Shown here one piece after another: positions 1-9,897 of a stretch of 64,000 nucleotides of DNA. This DNA is from Tianweitania sp. UT-5YL-CI-8 (GTDB taxonomy: Bacteria; Pseudomonadota; Alphaproteobacteria; Rhizobiales; Rhizobiaceae), in assembly GCF_030010215.1 (NCBI RefSeq), contig NZ_JASCRR010000003.1, positions 248,001 through 312,000 on the forward strand. Reading direction: 5' to 3'. The notes beneath the pieces were generated by a model. That model saw only the letters and a list, made by a program, of their open reading frames with translations, had not been told where the DNA came from and made no database searches. Within the stretch, counting starts at the first letter, position 1; each line of letters starts with the position of its first letter. A program made the translations under genes and the position numbers.

Positions 1-19
1 GAGAGGAGAGCGGTCGGCG

Positions 20-80
20 CCGCGCCAGTCCCTTCACCCCAGCGGGGAGAAGGTGGCCCGAAGGGCCGGATGAGGGGGAC
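20..80. repeat. Rhizobial palindromic intergenic repeat, copy 1
   Basis: A short hairpin CACCCC-AG-CGGGGAG-type core followed by AAGGTGGCCCGAAGGGCCGGATGAGG-like sequence. The same words (TTCTCCCC..GGGGAGAAGG, GGATGAGGGG) recur near 28.3, 41.8, 41.9 and 58.4 kb. Seen directly; the assignment to the RIME-like repeats of Rhizobiales is from memory of those genomes. No gene is visible in bases 1-184. Confidence 0.6.
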
Positions 81-184
81 AATATCACGCTTGATAGACC
101 TGTCATCGCAGGGAGATTTCCGCCCTTTCAAGCGGACAGAGGGGGCAACGTAGGGCGACGCGACGAAGCGCTAAACCATACCGA

Positions 185-1159
185 CTACTGCTCCACGCCC
201 TCAGACAAAATAAAATCCGCGACAGCCGGCACCACGTCGGGCGCGAGCGGCAGAGTGGGATCGGCATAGGTTGCGGCATTGGCTGCGGGGTCGTCGGTCG
301 CGACCGTCTTCAGCACGTGGTTGACATCAGGCAGAAGCCGAAGCGCGGCCTGCGCATTGGCTTCCTTCAGCGAGTAGGCGTCTTCGGTGCTGACCTGCAG
401 GTCGCGCTCGCCTTGCACGATCAGCGCCGGACCCCGGTAGTCCGACATCATGCGAGCGGGATCGTGCGCAAACAGATCGATCCAGAAGCGCTGCAACTGC
501 GGCGCGAAGAGTGTGGCGACGGCCGGCGGCAGGTTCGAGACGTCGACGGTTTTGCCAGCATCCAGATCGTCGATGACACCTTCGGCCTGGTCGAGGATCG
601 GGGCATTGGCGGGGTTGTTGCGCAATTGCTCGCGCAGCGCTTCGGCCAATGGCCGGCCCGGCGTGGCGAGCAGGACGACGCCGCAGACGTCGGAAGCATG
701 CCGTGCCGCGGCAAGCGCAATCAGCCCGCCCTCGCTGTGGCCGACGATCCAGACGCAAGCCGCGCCGGTCTCGCGGCGGATTTCGGCAACCCAGTTGAGC
801 GTGTCGCCGGCATAGGCGCGGATGGACACGTCGTTGGGGTCGAGAACGGCATCCTTGCTGCCGCCGAGGCCGCGCTTGTCGGTGCGCACCGTGGCGATGC
901 CTTGCGCCGCAAGTCCTTCCGCCAGCAGCCGGTAGGTGGCGGCTTTGACGCCGAGCGGGTTGTTGCCGTCGCGGTCTGTCGGCCCGGAGCCCGGAACGAT
1001 CAGCGCTATAGGCGGGCGCTGCGATGTGTCGGGCTTAAGCATTGTCCCTCGAAGCGGCCCGCGCGGCCCCTGGGTTTCGACCTGGGATTCGACAGGGCCA
1101 GCGGAGGCGATGAAACTCGCTCCGAGTGTGAGGCCGAGAGCCAGGAGTGGGATGCGCAT
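185..1159 (-). CDS. Secreted alpha/beta hydrolase
   Basis: A 324-residue alpha/beta-hydrolase fold protein. Residues 1-20 form a hydrophobic signal peptide (MRIPLLALGL...), so it is probably periplasmic. The nucleophile elbow GHSEGG places the catalytic Ser at about 142; a GERDLQV segment (Asp) and DVNHVLK (His) near the end complete a plausible triad, and VPGSGPTDRDG near 55-66 looks like the oxyanion strand-loop. The frame stays open far upstream, across eno on the other strand, but only the ATG at 1159 gives a clean signal peptide. Substrate is unknown. It is divergent from eno. Confident on fold, not on reaction. Confidence 0.85.
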   Translation of the reverse strand: MRIPLLALGLTLGASFIASAGPVESQVETQGPRGPLRGTMLKPDTSQRPPIALIVPGSGPTDRDGNNPLGVKAATYRLLAEGLAAQGIATVRTDKRGLGGSKDAVLDPNDVSIRAYAGDTLNWVAEIRRETGAACVWIVGHSEGGLIALAAARHASDVCGVVLLATPGRPLAEALREQLRNNPANAPILDQAEGVIDDLDAGKTVDVSNLPPAVATLFAPQLQRFWIDLFAHDPARMMSDYRGPALIVQGERDLQVSTEDAYSLKEANAQAALRLLPDVNHVLKTVATDDPAANAATYADPTLPLAPDVVPAVADFILSEGVEQ

Positions 1160-1291
1160 GCGGTCTATCCAGCTTGGGTTCGCCCTGCCATAGCAACCGG
1201 CAGCGCGCGATGCCATGGCAGGAAGCCATGTCTTGTCGTTCCGGGCGACTATTTGCCGTGGCGACATTGCGTTTTTCGCTGCTTTGGCTAA

Positions 1292-2626
<1,335 letters not shown>

Positions 2627-2653
2627 GACGCCAAGGCGAGAATGAACGGCAAG

Positions 2654-2679
2654 GGCGGGGAGCGATCCCCGCCTTTTTT
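2654..2679 (+). terminator. Rho-independent terminator of eno
   Basis: Perfect stem GGCGGGGA / TCCCCGCC with a GCGA loop followed by six T residues. It isolates eno from the downstream ars cassette. Confidence 0.9.
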
Positions 2680-2706
2680 ATCACGAGTAGGCAACGCACA
2701 GTTGGG

Positions 2707-2742
2707 TTGACACCAGGAGAACATATCCGTCAATCTGGATAT
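2707..2742 (+). promoter_or_regulatory. ars promoter and probable ArsR operator
   Basis: A consensus -35 hexamer TTGACA is at 2707-2712. Downstream lies a perfect inverted repeat ATATCC-N8-GGATAT (2723-2728 and 2737-2742) that abuts the arsR start codon at 2743. ArsR repressors usually bind such dyads over their own promoter, so autorepression relieved by arsenite is the likely mode. The -10 box is not clear, and an AGGAGA at 2715 is too far from the ATG to be its ribosome site. Confidence 0.6.
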
Positions 2743-3093
2743 ATGGAATCAAATGATGCTATCGCGGCACTGGCCGCTCTTGCGCAGACGACCAGGCTGG
2801 AAACGTTCCGGCTTCTGGTGCGGCACGAGCCGGAAGGCATCGCTGCCGGCGAACTGGCTCGGATGCTCGATGTGCCGCAGAACACGATGTCGGCGCATCT
2901 CGCGACCCTGGCGCGGGCAGGGCTGGTGAGCCATGAGCGCCAGAGCCGGTCGATCATCTACAGGGCCGATCTCGATGGGTTTCGCGCGCTGACCTTGTTC
3001 ATGATCAAGGATTGCTGCGATGGGCGTTCGGAACTCTGCGCGCCGCTGGTCGCTGAACTGACGCCGTGCTGCGCGCCAAAGACGGCCTGCTGA
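2743..3093 (+). CDS. arsR: ArsR-family arsenic-responsive repressor
   Basis: A 116-residue winged-helix regulator. The helix-turn-helix is about residues 33-62 (GELARMLDVPQNTMSAHLA). Cysteines C91, C92 and C99 (CC-x6-C) form a typical As(III)/Sb(III) thiolate site just after the DNA-binding domain, with extra C109, C110 and C116 at the tail. Its stop codon overlaps the start of the efflux gene by one base (TGATG), so the two are translationally coupled. The frame extends upstream into eno but the operator dyad and homologous N-termini favour 2743. Metal specificity is inferred from the neighbours. Confidence 0.9.
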   Translation: MESNDAIAALAALAQTTRLETFRLLVRHEPEGIAAGELARMLDVPQNTMSAHLATLARAGLVSHERQSRSIIYRADLDGFRALTLFMIKDCCDGRSELCAPLVAELTPCCAPKTAC

Positions 3094-4151
3094 TGTCCAT
3101 TTTCGAACGTTATCTCACCGTCTGGGTGATGCTCTGCATCGTCGTCGGCATCGCGCTCGGGCATCTCATGCCCGGTGTTTTCCAGGTCGTCGGCAGTGCC
3201 GAAATCGCCGAAGTGAACATCCCGGTCGCGCTGCTGATCTGGCTGATGGTCATTCCGATGCTGCTCAGGATCGATTTCGGCGCGCTGTCGACGGTCGGCC
3301 AGTATTGGCGCGGCATCGGTGTGACACTGTTCATCAACTGGGCGGTCAAGCCCTTCTCCATGGCGCTGCTGGCGTGGCTGTTCATCGGCTGGCTGTTCCG
3401 CCCGATGTTGCCGGCCGACCAGATCGATTCCTACATCGCCGGCCTGATCATCCTGGCGGCGGCACCCTGCACGGCGATGGTGTTCGTCTGGTCGAACCTT
3501 ACCAAAGGAGAGCCGCATTTCACGCTCAGCCAGGTCGCGCTCAACGACGCGATCATGATCGTGGCGTTCGCGCCGATCGTCGGTCTGCTGCTGGGGCTCT
3601 CGGCTATCACCGTTCCCTGGGACACGCTGATGATCTCCGTGGCGCTCTACATCCTCGTTCCGGTGGCGATTGCCCAACTGCTGCGCCGCGGTTTGATGGC
3701 GAATGGGGTTTCGCGTCCGCTGGACAGGCTGATTTCAACCCTCCAGCCGATCTCGCTGGTCGCGCTTTTGGCGACGCTGGTGCTGCTGTTCGGCTTCCAG
3801 GGCGACCAGATCATCGCCCAGCCCACGATCATCGCGCTGCTCGCCGTGCCGATCCTGATCCAGGTCTATTTCAACTCGGGTCTCGCCTATCTGCTCAACC
3901 GGATGTCGGGCGAGCAGCATTGCGTGGCCGGACCTTCGGCTCTGATCGGAGCGAGCAATTTCTTCGAGCTCGCGGTCGCAGCCGCCATCAGCCTGTTCGG
4001 CTTCCAATCGGGCGCCGCCCTTGCAACCGTCGTGGGCGTGCTGATCGAGGTGCCGGTGATGCTGTCTGTCGTCTGGATCGTGAATCGGTCGAAGGGCTGG
4101 TACGAGGCTGGCGTTTCCGTTTCCAAAAAACCCGCAGGCGAAAGGGCGTGA
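3093..4151 (+). CDS. acr3: ACR3-type arsenite efflux permease
   Basis: A 352-residue polytopic inner-membrane protein with about ten hydrophobic segments. It belongs to the ACR3 (not the ArsB) class: the segment AAAPCTAMVFVWSNLTKGEP carries the conserved transport Cys (C126), and a later helix FFELAVAAAISLFG contains the conserved Glu. It exports arsenite using the proton motive force. The start at 3093 overlaps the arsR stop by one base; arsC begins two bases after its stop, so the three genes are one operon. Often annotated arsB. Confidence 0.95.
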   Translation: MSIFERYLTVWVMLCIVVGIALGHLMPGVFQVVGSAEIAEVNIPVALLIWLMVIPMLLRIDFGALSTVGQYWRGIGVTLFINWAVKPFSMALLAWLFIGWLFRPMLPADQIDSYIAGLIILAAAPCTAMVFVWSNLTKGEPHFTLSQVALNDAIMIVAFAPIVGLLLGLSAITVPWDTLMISVALYILVPVAIAQLLRRGLMANGVSRPLDRLISTLQPISLVALLATLVLLFGFQGDQIIAQPTIIALLAVPILIQVYFNSGLAYLLNRMSGEQHCVAGPSALIGASNFFELAVAAAISLFGFQSGAALATVVGVLIEVPVMLSVVWIVNRSKGWYEAGVSVSKKPAGERA

Positions 4152-4153
4152 GC

Positions 4154-4579
4154 ATGAACGTGACGATTTTTCACAATCCGGATTGCGGCACGTCGCGCAA
4201 CACCCTGGCGATGATCCGCAACGCCGGCATCGAACCCACTGTGGTCGAATATCTGAAAACGCCGCCGACTCGCGACGATCTTCAGCACATGATCGTGGAT
4301 GCCGGGTTGAGCGTGCGCGAGGCGATCCGCGAAAAGGGCACGCCTTATGAAGCGCTGGGGCTCGGCGATCCCTCGCTGACGGACGCACAATTGCTCGACG
4401 CGATGATGGCGCATCCCATCCTGATCAATCGTCCCTTCGTGGTCACGCCCCTGGGCACGCGGCTGTGCCGCCCGTCCGAAGCGGTGCTCGACATCCTGCC
4501 CGATACGCATCGGGGCGCCTTCTTGAAAGAAGACGGCGAACAGGTGCTGGACGAAAAAGGTGCGCGTCTGCGCCGGTAG
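4154..4579 (+). CDS. arsC: Arsenate reductase, glutaredoxin-dependent
   Basis: A 141-residue ArsC of the glutaredoxin-coupled class. It reduces arsenate to arsenite for export by the preceding permease. The active-site loop HNPDCGTSRN has the catalytic C11; R59 (REAIRE), R93 (INRPFVV) and R106 (LCRPSE) occupy the positions of the three anion-binding arginines of the plasmid R773 enzyme, each shifted by one. It ends the arsRBC cassette, which separates eno from ftsB, genes that are usually adjacent in this order of bacteria. Confidence 0.95.
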   Translation: MNVTIFHNPDCGTSRNTLAMIRNAGIEPTVVEYLKTPPTRDDLQHMIVDAGLSVREAIREKGTPYEALGLGDPSLTDAQLLDAMMAHPILINRPFVVTPLGTRLCRPSEAVLDILPDTHRGAFLKEDGEQVLDEKGARLRR

Positions 4580-4704
4580 CGGGTGGAGGCGGAGCACGGC
4601 ATTCGCCGGTGATCTGTGCATTTGGAATGCATAAGGCGCCGCCTCCGTAACCGTCCATTAAGCACAATTCTGCAACAAAGGCGGGCGAAAGGAATTCGAC
4701 CGCC

Positions 4705-5031
4705 ATGTGGACACGCCAGCACAAACCGAGAAACACGGGCAAGCTCATCGTACCGGCGCTGTGCGTGGCGTTCCTGTCCTATTTCGGATTCCATGCCTAT
4801 AATGGCCAGTACGGCATCTATGCGAAATATCGTTATGAGGAGCAGGCGGCGGTTCTGCAGAAGCAACTCGATATGCGGCGCGCCGAGCGAATGGACATCG
4901 AACGCCGGGTACGACTGGTGCATGACGGCAGCATGCAGCGCGACATGCTGGACGAGCAGGCGCGGCGTGCGCTGAACGTGTCCAAGCCGGATGAGGTCAC
5001 GATCATGCGTACGGGACGCACGCCTTATTGA
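4705..5031 (+). CDS. ftsB: FtsB/DivIC-family septum formation initiator
   Basis: A 108-residue bitopic protein. A short basic N-terminus is followed by a transmembrane segment at about 14-31 (LIVPALCVAFLSYFGFHAY) and a predicted coiled coil at about 42-75 (YEEQAAVLQKQLDMRRAERMDI region). This is the architecture of FtsB/DivIC, which with FtsL and FtsQ recruits and activates septal peptidoglycan synthesis. Its position immediately upstream of pdhA is the normal rhizobial arrangement. GAAAGG at 4686-4692 is a possible ribosome binding site. Confidence 0.88.
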   Translation: MWTRQHKPRNTGKLIVPALCVAFLSYFGFHAYNGQYGIYAKYRYEEQAAVLQKQLDMRRAERMDIERRVRLVHDGSMQRDMLDEQARRALNVSKPDEVTIMRTGRTPY

Positions 5032-5137
5032 TGAAAATGCTGCACGGCACCGCAGAAATGGTGCAAAGCAGCAATTAACTTGAAGTCGGTTAATCGACAA
5101 TATTTATAACGATTAGAGTGTCTTACCTGCATGTCAG

Positions 5138-5157
5138 CCATGCGTTTTTTCGCATGG
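5138..5157 (+). terminator. Hairpin between ftsB and pdhA
   Basis: Perfect stem CCATGCG / CGCATGG around a T6 loop in the 219-base gap. There is no T run after the stem, so termination is uncertain; it may instead be a leader structure of the pdh transcript. The A+T-rich stretch just before it (5090-5125) could hold the pdh promoter. Confidence 0.4.
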
Positions 5158-5250
5158 ATTAGGTGTCTGCGCCGTGTTAGCGTCAAGGCAACGGTGGGGA
5201 GGTTTCATCTCCTCCAGTGTCCGCCAAGAGACGTCAACAGGGAGTGATGC

Positions 5251-6300
5251 ATGGCTACCGCAGCCCGAAAAGCGCCTGCCAAATTCAAAGCCAAATCAGA
5301 TACCAAACTCAGTTCCGCGCTGTCGGCGCCCGCGCCGCTCGATTTCGACAAGAGCCAGGAACTCGACGCCTATCGCGGCATGCTGCTCATCCGCCGCTTC
5401 GAGGAAAAGGCCGGCCAGCTCTACGGCATGGGCTTCATCGGCGGCTTCTGCCACCTCTATATCGGCCAGGAGGCGGTCGTTACCGGCCTCGAAATGTCGC
5501 TGAAGGAAGGCGATCAGATGATCACCGCCTATCGCGACCATGGCCATATGCTCGCCATGGACATGTCGCCGCGCGGCGTGATGGCCGAGCTGACCGGACG
5601 CAGGGGCGGCTATTCCAAGGGGAAGGGCGGCTCCATGCACATGTTCTCCAAGGAAAAGAATTTTTATGGCGGCCACGGCATCGTCGGCGCGCAGGTGTCG
5701 CTGGGCACGGGTCTCGCCTTCGCCAACCGCTACCGCGAAAACGACAATGTCTGCCTGACCTATTTCGGCGACGGCGCGGCCAACCAGGGCCAGGTCTATG
5801 AGAGCTTCAACATGGCAGCACTCTGGAAGCTGCCGGTGATCTATGTGATCGAGAACAACCGCTACGCCATGGGGACTTCGGTGTCGCGCGCTTCGGCCGA
5901 GACCGATTTCTCCCATCGCGGGCTGTCCTTCAAGATCCCCGGCATCCAGGTCGACGGCATGGATGTGCGCGCCGTCAAGGCCGCCGGCGACATGGCGGTG
6001 GAATGGTGCCGTTCCGGTCAAGGTCCGATGATCCTTGAAATGCAGACCTATCGCTATCGCGGCCACTCGATGTCCGACCCGGCCAAGTACCGCTCCAAGG
6101 ACGAAGTGCAGAAGATGCGCTCCGAGCACGACCCAATCGAGCAGGTCAAGGCGCGGCTGATCGAGAAGAACTGGGCGAGCGAAGACGAGCTCAAGGCCAT
6201 CGACAAGGAAGTGCGCGACGTCGTCGCCGATGCGGCCGATTTCGCGCAGACGGATCCGGAGCCGGATGCATCCGAACTCTGGACAGATATCGTCCACTAA
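5251..6300 (+). CDS. pdhA: Pyruvate dehydrogenase E1, alpha subunit
   Basis: A 349-residue thiamine-diphosphate-binding alpha chain of the heterotetrameric E1. The ThDP/Mg motif begins at GDG (residues 173-175) and ends with VIENN, the usual spacing; [10 protein letters not shown] near 270 is the other family signature. It decarboxylates pyruvate and, with PdhB, reductively acetylates E2. The N-terminal 30 residues are basic and Ala/Lys rich, as in other alphaproteobacteria. AGGGAG at 5239-5244 precedes the ATG. First gene of pdhA-pdhB-pdhC. Confidence 0.97.
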   Translation: MATAARKAPAKFKAKSDTKLSSALSAPAPLDFDKSQELDAYRGMLLIRRFEEKAGQLYGMGFIGGFCHLYIGQEAVVTGLEMSLKEGDQMITAYRDHGHMLAMDMSPRGVMAELTGRRGGYSKGKGGSMHMFSKEKNFYGGHGIVGAQVSLGTGLAFANRYRENDNVCLTYFGDGAANQGQVYESFNMAALWKLPVIYVIENNRYAMGTSVSRASAETDFSHRGLSFKIPGIQVDGMDVRAVKAAGDMAVEWCRSGQGPMILEMQTYRYRGHSMSDPAKYRSKDEVQKMRSEHDPIEQVKARLIEKNWASEDELKAIDKEVRDVVADAADFAQTDPEPDASELWTDIVH

Positions 6301-6313
6301 GGGAGGGCCGACC

Positions 6314-7735
6314 ATGCCGATCGAAATTCTCATGCCCGCCCTTTCGCCGACCATGGAGGAGGGCAACCTCTCCAAGTGGCTGAAGAAGGAGGGCGATACC
6401 GTCACGTCCGGCGATGTCATCGCTGAAATCGAGACCGACAAGGCGACCATGGAAGTGGAAGCCGTCGATGAAGGCATCATGGGCAAGATCCTGATTGCCG
6501 AAGGCACCGAGGGTGTAAAGGTCAATACGGCGATTGCCATTCTGCTGCAGGAAGGCGAAAGCGCCGATGCAGCGGCGCCCAGCGAAAGCAAGCAGGCCGA
6601 AGCCCCCAAGGCAGCCGAAGCGCCGGCTTCCGATGCCGCCGGCGGCAAGGCGCGCGAAGCTGCCGAGGAGCCGACCGCCAAGGCCGACAACAAGGTCGCC
6701 GCCGCGCCGAAGACCGAAGTGGCCGCCGATCCCGACATTCCGGCCGGCACCGAGATGGTGTCGACCACCGTGCGCGAAGCATTGCGCGACGCCATGGCCG
6801 AGGAAATGCGCCGCGACCAGGACGTGTTCGTCATGGGCGAGGAGGTCGCCGAATATCAGGGCGCCTACAAGATCACGCAAGGCCTGCTGCAGGAATTCGG
6901 TCCCAAGCGCGTGGTCGACACCCCGATCACCGAACACGGCTTCACCGGCGTCGGCGTCGGTGCCGCCATGGCCGGCCTTAAGCCCATCGTCGAATTCATG
7001 ACCTTCAACTTCGCCATGCAGGCGATCGACCAGATCATCAATTCTGCGGCCAAGACGCTCTATATGTCGGGTGGCCAGATGGGCGCGCCGATCGTCTTCC
7101 GCGGTCCCAATGGCGCGGCAGCGCGTGTCGCTGCCCAGCACAGCCAGGATTATGCGGCCTGGTATAGCCACATCCCGGGCCTCAAGGTCGTCATGCCCTA
7201 TTCGGCAGCCGATGCGAAGGGCCTGCTCAAGGCTGCGATCCGCGACCCCAACCCGGTCATCTTCCTCGAGAACGAAATCCTCTACGGCCACTCCTTCGAC
7301 GTGCCGAAGATGGACGATTTCGTACTGCCGATCGGCAAGGCGCGCATTCATAAGACCGGCAAGGATGTCACCATCGTGTCCTTCGGCATCGGCATGACCT
7401 ATGCGGTCAAGGCGGAAGCCGAGTTGCGCGAGATGGGCATCGACGTCGAGATCATCGACCTGCGCACGATCCGCCCGATGGACCTCGATACGGTCATTGC
7501 CTCGGTGAAGAAGACCAACCGCCTCGTAGTGGTGGAAGAAGGCTATCCGCAGAGCTCGGTCGGCGACTTCATCGCCAACCAGGTGTCGCAGCGCGCCTTC
7601 GACTTCCTCGATGCACCGGTCATCACCATCGCCGGCAAGGATGTTCCGATGCCCTATGCGGCGAACCTGGAAAAGCTGGCATTGCCGAATGTGGGCGAGG
7701 TCGTCGCGGCGGTCAAAGCCGTCACTTATCGCTGA
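6314..7735 (+). CDS. pdhB: Pyruvate dehydrogenase E1, beta subunit with N-terminal lipoyl domain
   Basis: A 473-residue E1 beta chain. Residues 1-79 are a complete lipoyl domain nearly identical to that of the E2 encoded next ([11 protein letters not shown] and the lipoyl-lysine motif [11 protein letters not shown]), joined by an Ala/Lys/Glu linker (about 80-140) to the transketolase-like E1 beta body ([12 protein letters not shown] onward, [18 protein letters not shown]). Lipoylated E1 beta is known in alphaproteobacteria. The ATG follows GGGAGG at 6301-6306, fourteen bases after the pdhA stop. Confidence 0.97.
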   Translation: MPIEILMPALSPTMEEGNLSKWLKKEGDTVTSGDVIAEIETDKATMEVEAVDEGIMGKILIAEGTEGVKVNTAIAILLQEGESADAAAPSESKQAEAPKAAEAPASDAAGGKAREAAEEPTAKADNKVAAAPKTEVAADPDIPAGTEMVSTTVREALRDAMAEEMRRDQDVFVMGEEVAEYQGAYKITQGLLQEFGPKRVVDTPITEHGFTGVGVGAAMAGLKPIVEFMTFNFAMQAIDQIINSAAKTLYMSGGQMGAPIVFRGPNGAAARVAAQHSQDYAAWYSHIPGLKVVMPYSAADAKGLLKAAIRDPNPVIFLENEILYGHSFDVPKMDDFVLPIGKARIHKTGKDVTIVSFGIGMTYAVKAEAELREMGIDVEIIDLRTIRPMDLDTVIASVKKTNRLVVVEEGYPQSSVGDFIANQVSQRAFDFLDAPVITIAGKDVPMPYAANLEKLALPNVGEVVAAVKAVTYR

Positions 7736-7753
7736 CGCGGACGGGAGGATCTC

Positions 7754-9154
7754 ATGCCGATCAACATCACGATGCCGGCCCTCTCTCCGACGATGGAAGA
7801 GGGCAATCTCGCCAAGTGGCTGGTCAAGGAAGGCGACAAGGTCGCGCCCGGCGATGTGATCGCCGAGATCGAGACCGACAAGGCGACCATGGAAGTGGAA
7901 GCCGTCGATGAGGGCACGGTGGCCAAGCTGGTCGTTCCGGCCGGCACTGAAGGCGTTAAGGTCAACGCCCTGATCGCAATCCTGGCGGGCGAAGGCGAAG
8001 ACGCCTCCGCTGCCACAAAGGGCGGCGATGCGCCTGCGAAGACTGAAGCGAAGGCGGAAAAGCCAGCACCGGTTACTCCTCCCTCCGATGGGGGAGGTAG
8101 CGCCGAAGGCGCGGCTGGGAGAAATGGCGACAAATCGCCCCCCTCTGGCCTGCCGGCCATCTCCCCCTCAAGGGGGGAGATCAGCAGTTCCGAACGCACC
8201 TTCGCCTCGCCGCTCGCCCGCCGCATTGCCAAAGACGCCGGCGTCGACCTTTCGGCAGTGACGGGCTCCGGTCCGCATGGCCGCATCGTCAAATCCGACG
8301 TCGATGCCGCTGTCTCCGGCGGCGGTGCAAAGCCTGCGCCGGCCGATAAGGCAGCGCCGGCACCCGCCACTGCTCCTGCCGCAGCCCCAGCTTTGGCCAA
8401 GGGGGGCTCGGACGAAGCGGTGCTGAAGCTGTTCGAGGAAGGCTCCTACGAGCTCAAGCCGCATGACGGAATGCGGAGGACGATTGCCGCTCGACTCACC
8501 GAGTCGCACCAGACGGTTCCGTCCTACTTCGTCTCGATGGATTGCGAGATCGACGCGCTGATGAAGCTGCGCGGCGAAATCAACGCCTCGGCGCCAACGA
8601 CCAAGACGGACAAGGGCGAGGTTCCCGCCTTCAAGCTTTCGGTCAACGACTTCGTCATCAAGGCGATGGCGTTGGCGCTGCGCGACGTGCCGCTGGCGAA
8701 TGCCTCGTGGACCTCGACCGCGCGCCTCATCCACAAGCATTCGGATGTCGGCGTGGCCGTAGCCATCCCCGACGGGCTGATCACTCCGATCATCCGCAAG
8801 GCCGAGCAGAAGACGCTGTCCGCCATCTCCAACCAGATGAAGGACTTGGCCAAGCGCGCCCGCGACAAGAAGCTGAAGCCCGAGGAGTTCCAGGGCGGCA
8901 CCACGGCCGTATCCAACCTCGGCATGTTCGGCGTGTCCAACTTCACCTCGATCATCAACCCGCCGCATGCCTCCATCGTGTCGATCGGCGCGGGCATCGA
9001 AAAGCCGGTGGTGAAGAAGGGTGAGATCAAGGTCGGCACGGTGATGACGGCGACCTTCGCCTTCGACCACCGCGTCATCGATGGTGCGCTGGGCGCGGAG
9101 CTTGCCTCGGCCTTCAAGCGATACATCGAAAGCCCAATGGCGATGCTGGTCTAG
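7754..9154 (+). CDS. pdhC: Pyruvate dehydrogenase E2, dihydrolipoyl acetyltransferase, with repeat-derived linker insert
   Basis: A 466-residue E2. The lipoyl domain is residues 1-78 ([11 protein letters not shown], Lys43 lipoylated), the E1/E3-binding domain about 149-187 (FASPLARRIAKDAGVDL...GPHGRIVKSDVD) and the catalytic acetyltransferase domain from about 220, with the active-site DHRVIDGALGAE near the end. Residues about 108-145, in the linker, are read from a palindromic repeat (nucleotides 8076-8186) and have an atypical Gly/Ser/Pro composition; the frame remains open. The gene ends at a terminator, so the downstream lpd may have its own promoter. Confidence 0.96.
   Translation: MPINITMPALSPTMEEGNLAKWLVKEGDKVAPGDVIAEIETDKATMEVEAVDEGTVAKLVVPAGTEGVKVNALIAILAGEGEDASAATKGGDAPAKTEAKAEKPAPVTPPSDGGGSAEGAAGRNGDKSPPSGLPAISPSRGEISSSERTFASPLARRIAKDAGVDLSAVTGSGPHGRIVKSDVDAAVSGGGAKPAPADKAAPAPATAPAAAPALAKGGSDEAVLKLFEEGSYELKPHDGMRRTIAARLTESHQTVPSYFVSMDCEIDALMKLRGEINASAPTTKTDKGEVPAFKLSVNDFVIKAMALALRDVPLANASWTSTARLIHKHSDVGVAVAIPDGLITPIIRKAEQKTLSAISNQMKDLAKRARDKKLKPEEFQGGTTAVSNLGMFGVSNFTSIINPPHASIVSIGAGIEKPVVKKGEIKVGTVMTATFAFDHRVIDGALGAELASAFKRYIESPMAMLV
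8076..8186. repeat. Palindromic repeat translated within pdhC
   Basis: Two stem-loops, CTCCCTCCGATGGGGGAGG (8078-8097 area) and ATCTCCCCCTC-AAGGGGGGAGAT (8159-8181), flank CAAATCGCCCCCCTCTGGCCTGCCGGCC. The same block type (ATCTCCCCC..GGGGGAGA, CCCCCTCT, GCGATTT) occurs non-coding near 42.55-42.7 kb. Here it lies inside an essential gene and is read without a stop, encoding E2 linker residues 108-145. Confidence 0.75.
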
Positions 9155-9164
9155 TGCCCAAAAG

Positions 9165-9188
9165 CCCTTCCTCGTGGGAGGGTTTTTT
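9165..9188 (+). terminator. Terminator after pdhC
   Basis: Stem CCCTTCC / GGGAGGG with one G-U pair and a TCGT loop, followed by six T residues. It starts eleven bases after the pdhC stop codon. Confidence 0.88.
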
Positions 9189-9208
9189 CTCGCGAAAGAG
9201 GCATGCCG

Positions 9209-9850
9209 ATGAAAACGGTTCTCTGTTACGGCGACTCGCTGACCTGGGGCTACGATCCGTCCACGGGCGGCGGGCGCCATGCGTTGGAAGACCGCTGGCC
9301 GAGCACGCTGCAGAAGGCGTTGGGCGAGGGCGTTCATGTCGTCGCCGAAGGGTTGAACGGTCGCACCACTGCGTTCGACGATCATCTTTCCGGAACCGAC
9401 CGCAACGGAGCGCGTGTCCTGCCGACGGTTCTGAGCAGCCATGCGCCGGTCGATCTCGTCGTCATCATGCTCGGCACCAACGACATGAAGTCCAACCTTG
9501 CGGGCAAGGCGATCTTCGCCCGTAAAGGCATGGAGCGGCTGGTGACCATCATCCGCAACCATGATTATCCCGGCGATGCCAAGACGCCCGACATTTTGCT
9601 GGTAGCGCCTCCGGTGCTGAAGCCGACGGGCAATGCGATCTTTGCCGAAACGTTTGCCGGTGGGGCGGAAGCCTCGGTCGAACTCGCGAACCACTATGAG
9701 GAACTGGCCGACGAGGTTGGCTGCGGCTTTTTCGACGCGGGTTCAGTGGCCGAAGCCTCTCCGTTCGACGGCGTGCATCTCGATGCCGAAAACACCCGCC
9801 GCATCGGCGAAGCGCTGGCTTCGGGCGTACGCGTGATGCTGGAACTGTAA
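9209..9850 (+). CDS. SGNH/GDSL-family esterase (arylesterase type)
   Basis: A 213-residue cytosolic SGNH hydrolase. Block I GDSLTWGYDP carries the nucleophilic Ser, GLNGRTTAFDD is block II-like, LGTNDMKS is block III with the oxyanion Asn, and DGVHLDAENTRRIG is block V with the catalytic Asp/His. The closest family is the arylesterase/acyltransferase group; the substrate is unknown. AAAGAGG at 9195-9201 is seven bases from the ATG at 9209 but almost touches the ATG at 9203, so 9209 is preferred. It sits between pdhC and lpd. Confidence 0.9.
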   Translation: MKTVLCYGDSLTWGYDPSTGGGRHALEDRWPSTLQKALGEGVHVVAEGLNGRTTAFDDHLSGTDRNGARVLPTVLSSHAPVDLVVIMLGTNDMKSNLAGKAIFARKGMERLVTIIRNHDYPGDAKTPDILLVAPPVLKPTGNAIFAETFAGGAEASVELANHYEELADEVGCGFFDAGSVAEASPFDGVHLDAENTRRIGEALASGVRVMLEL

Positions 9851-9897
9851 TGTCTGATCCGGTGGCAACAGGTCGCCGGTCGGCAAGGGAGACTTGG

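Noticed and set aside
2713-2735. Earlier start for arsR after AGGAGA
   Set aside because: No ATG, GTG or TTG in the arsR frame lies at a suitable distance from that sequence.
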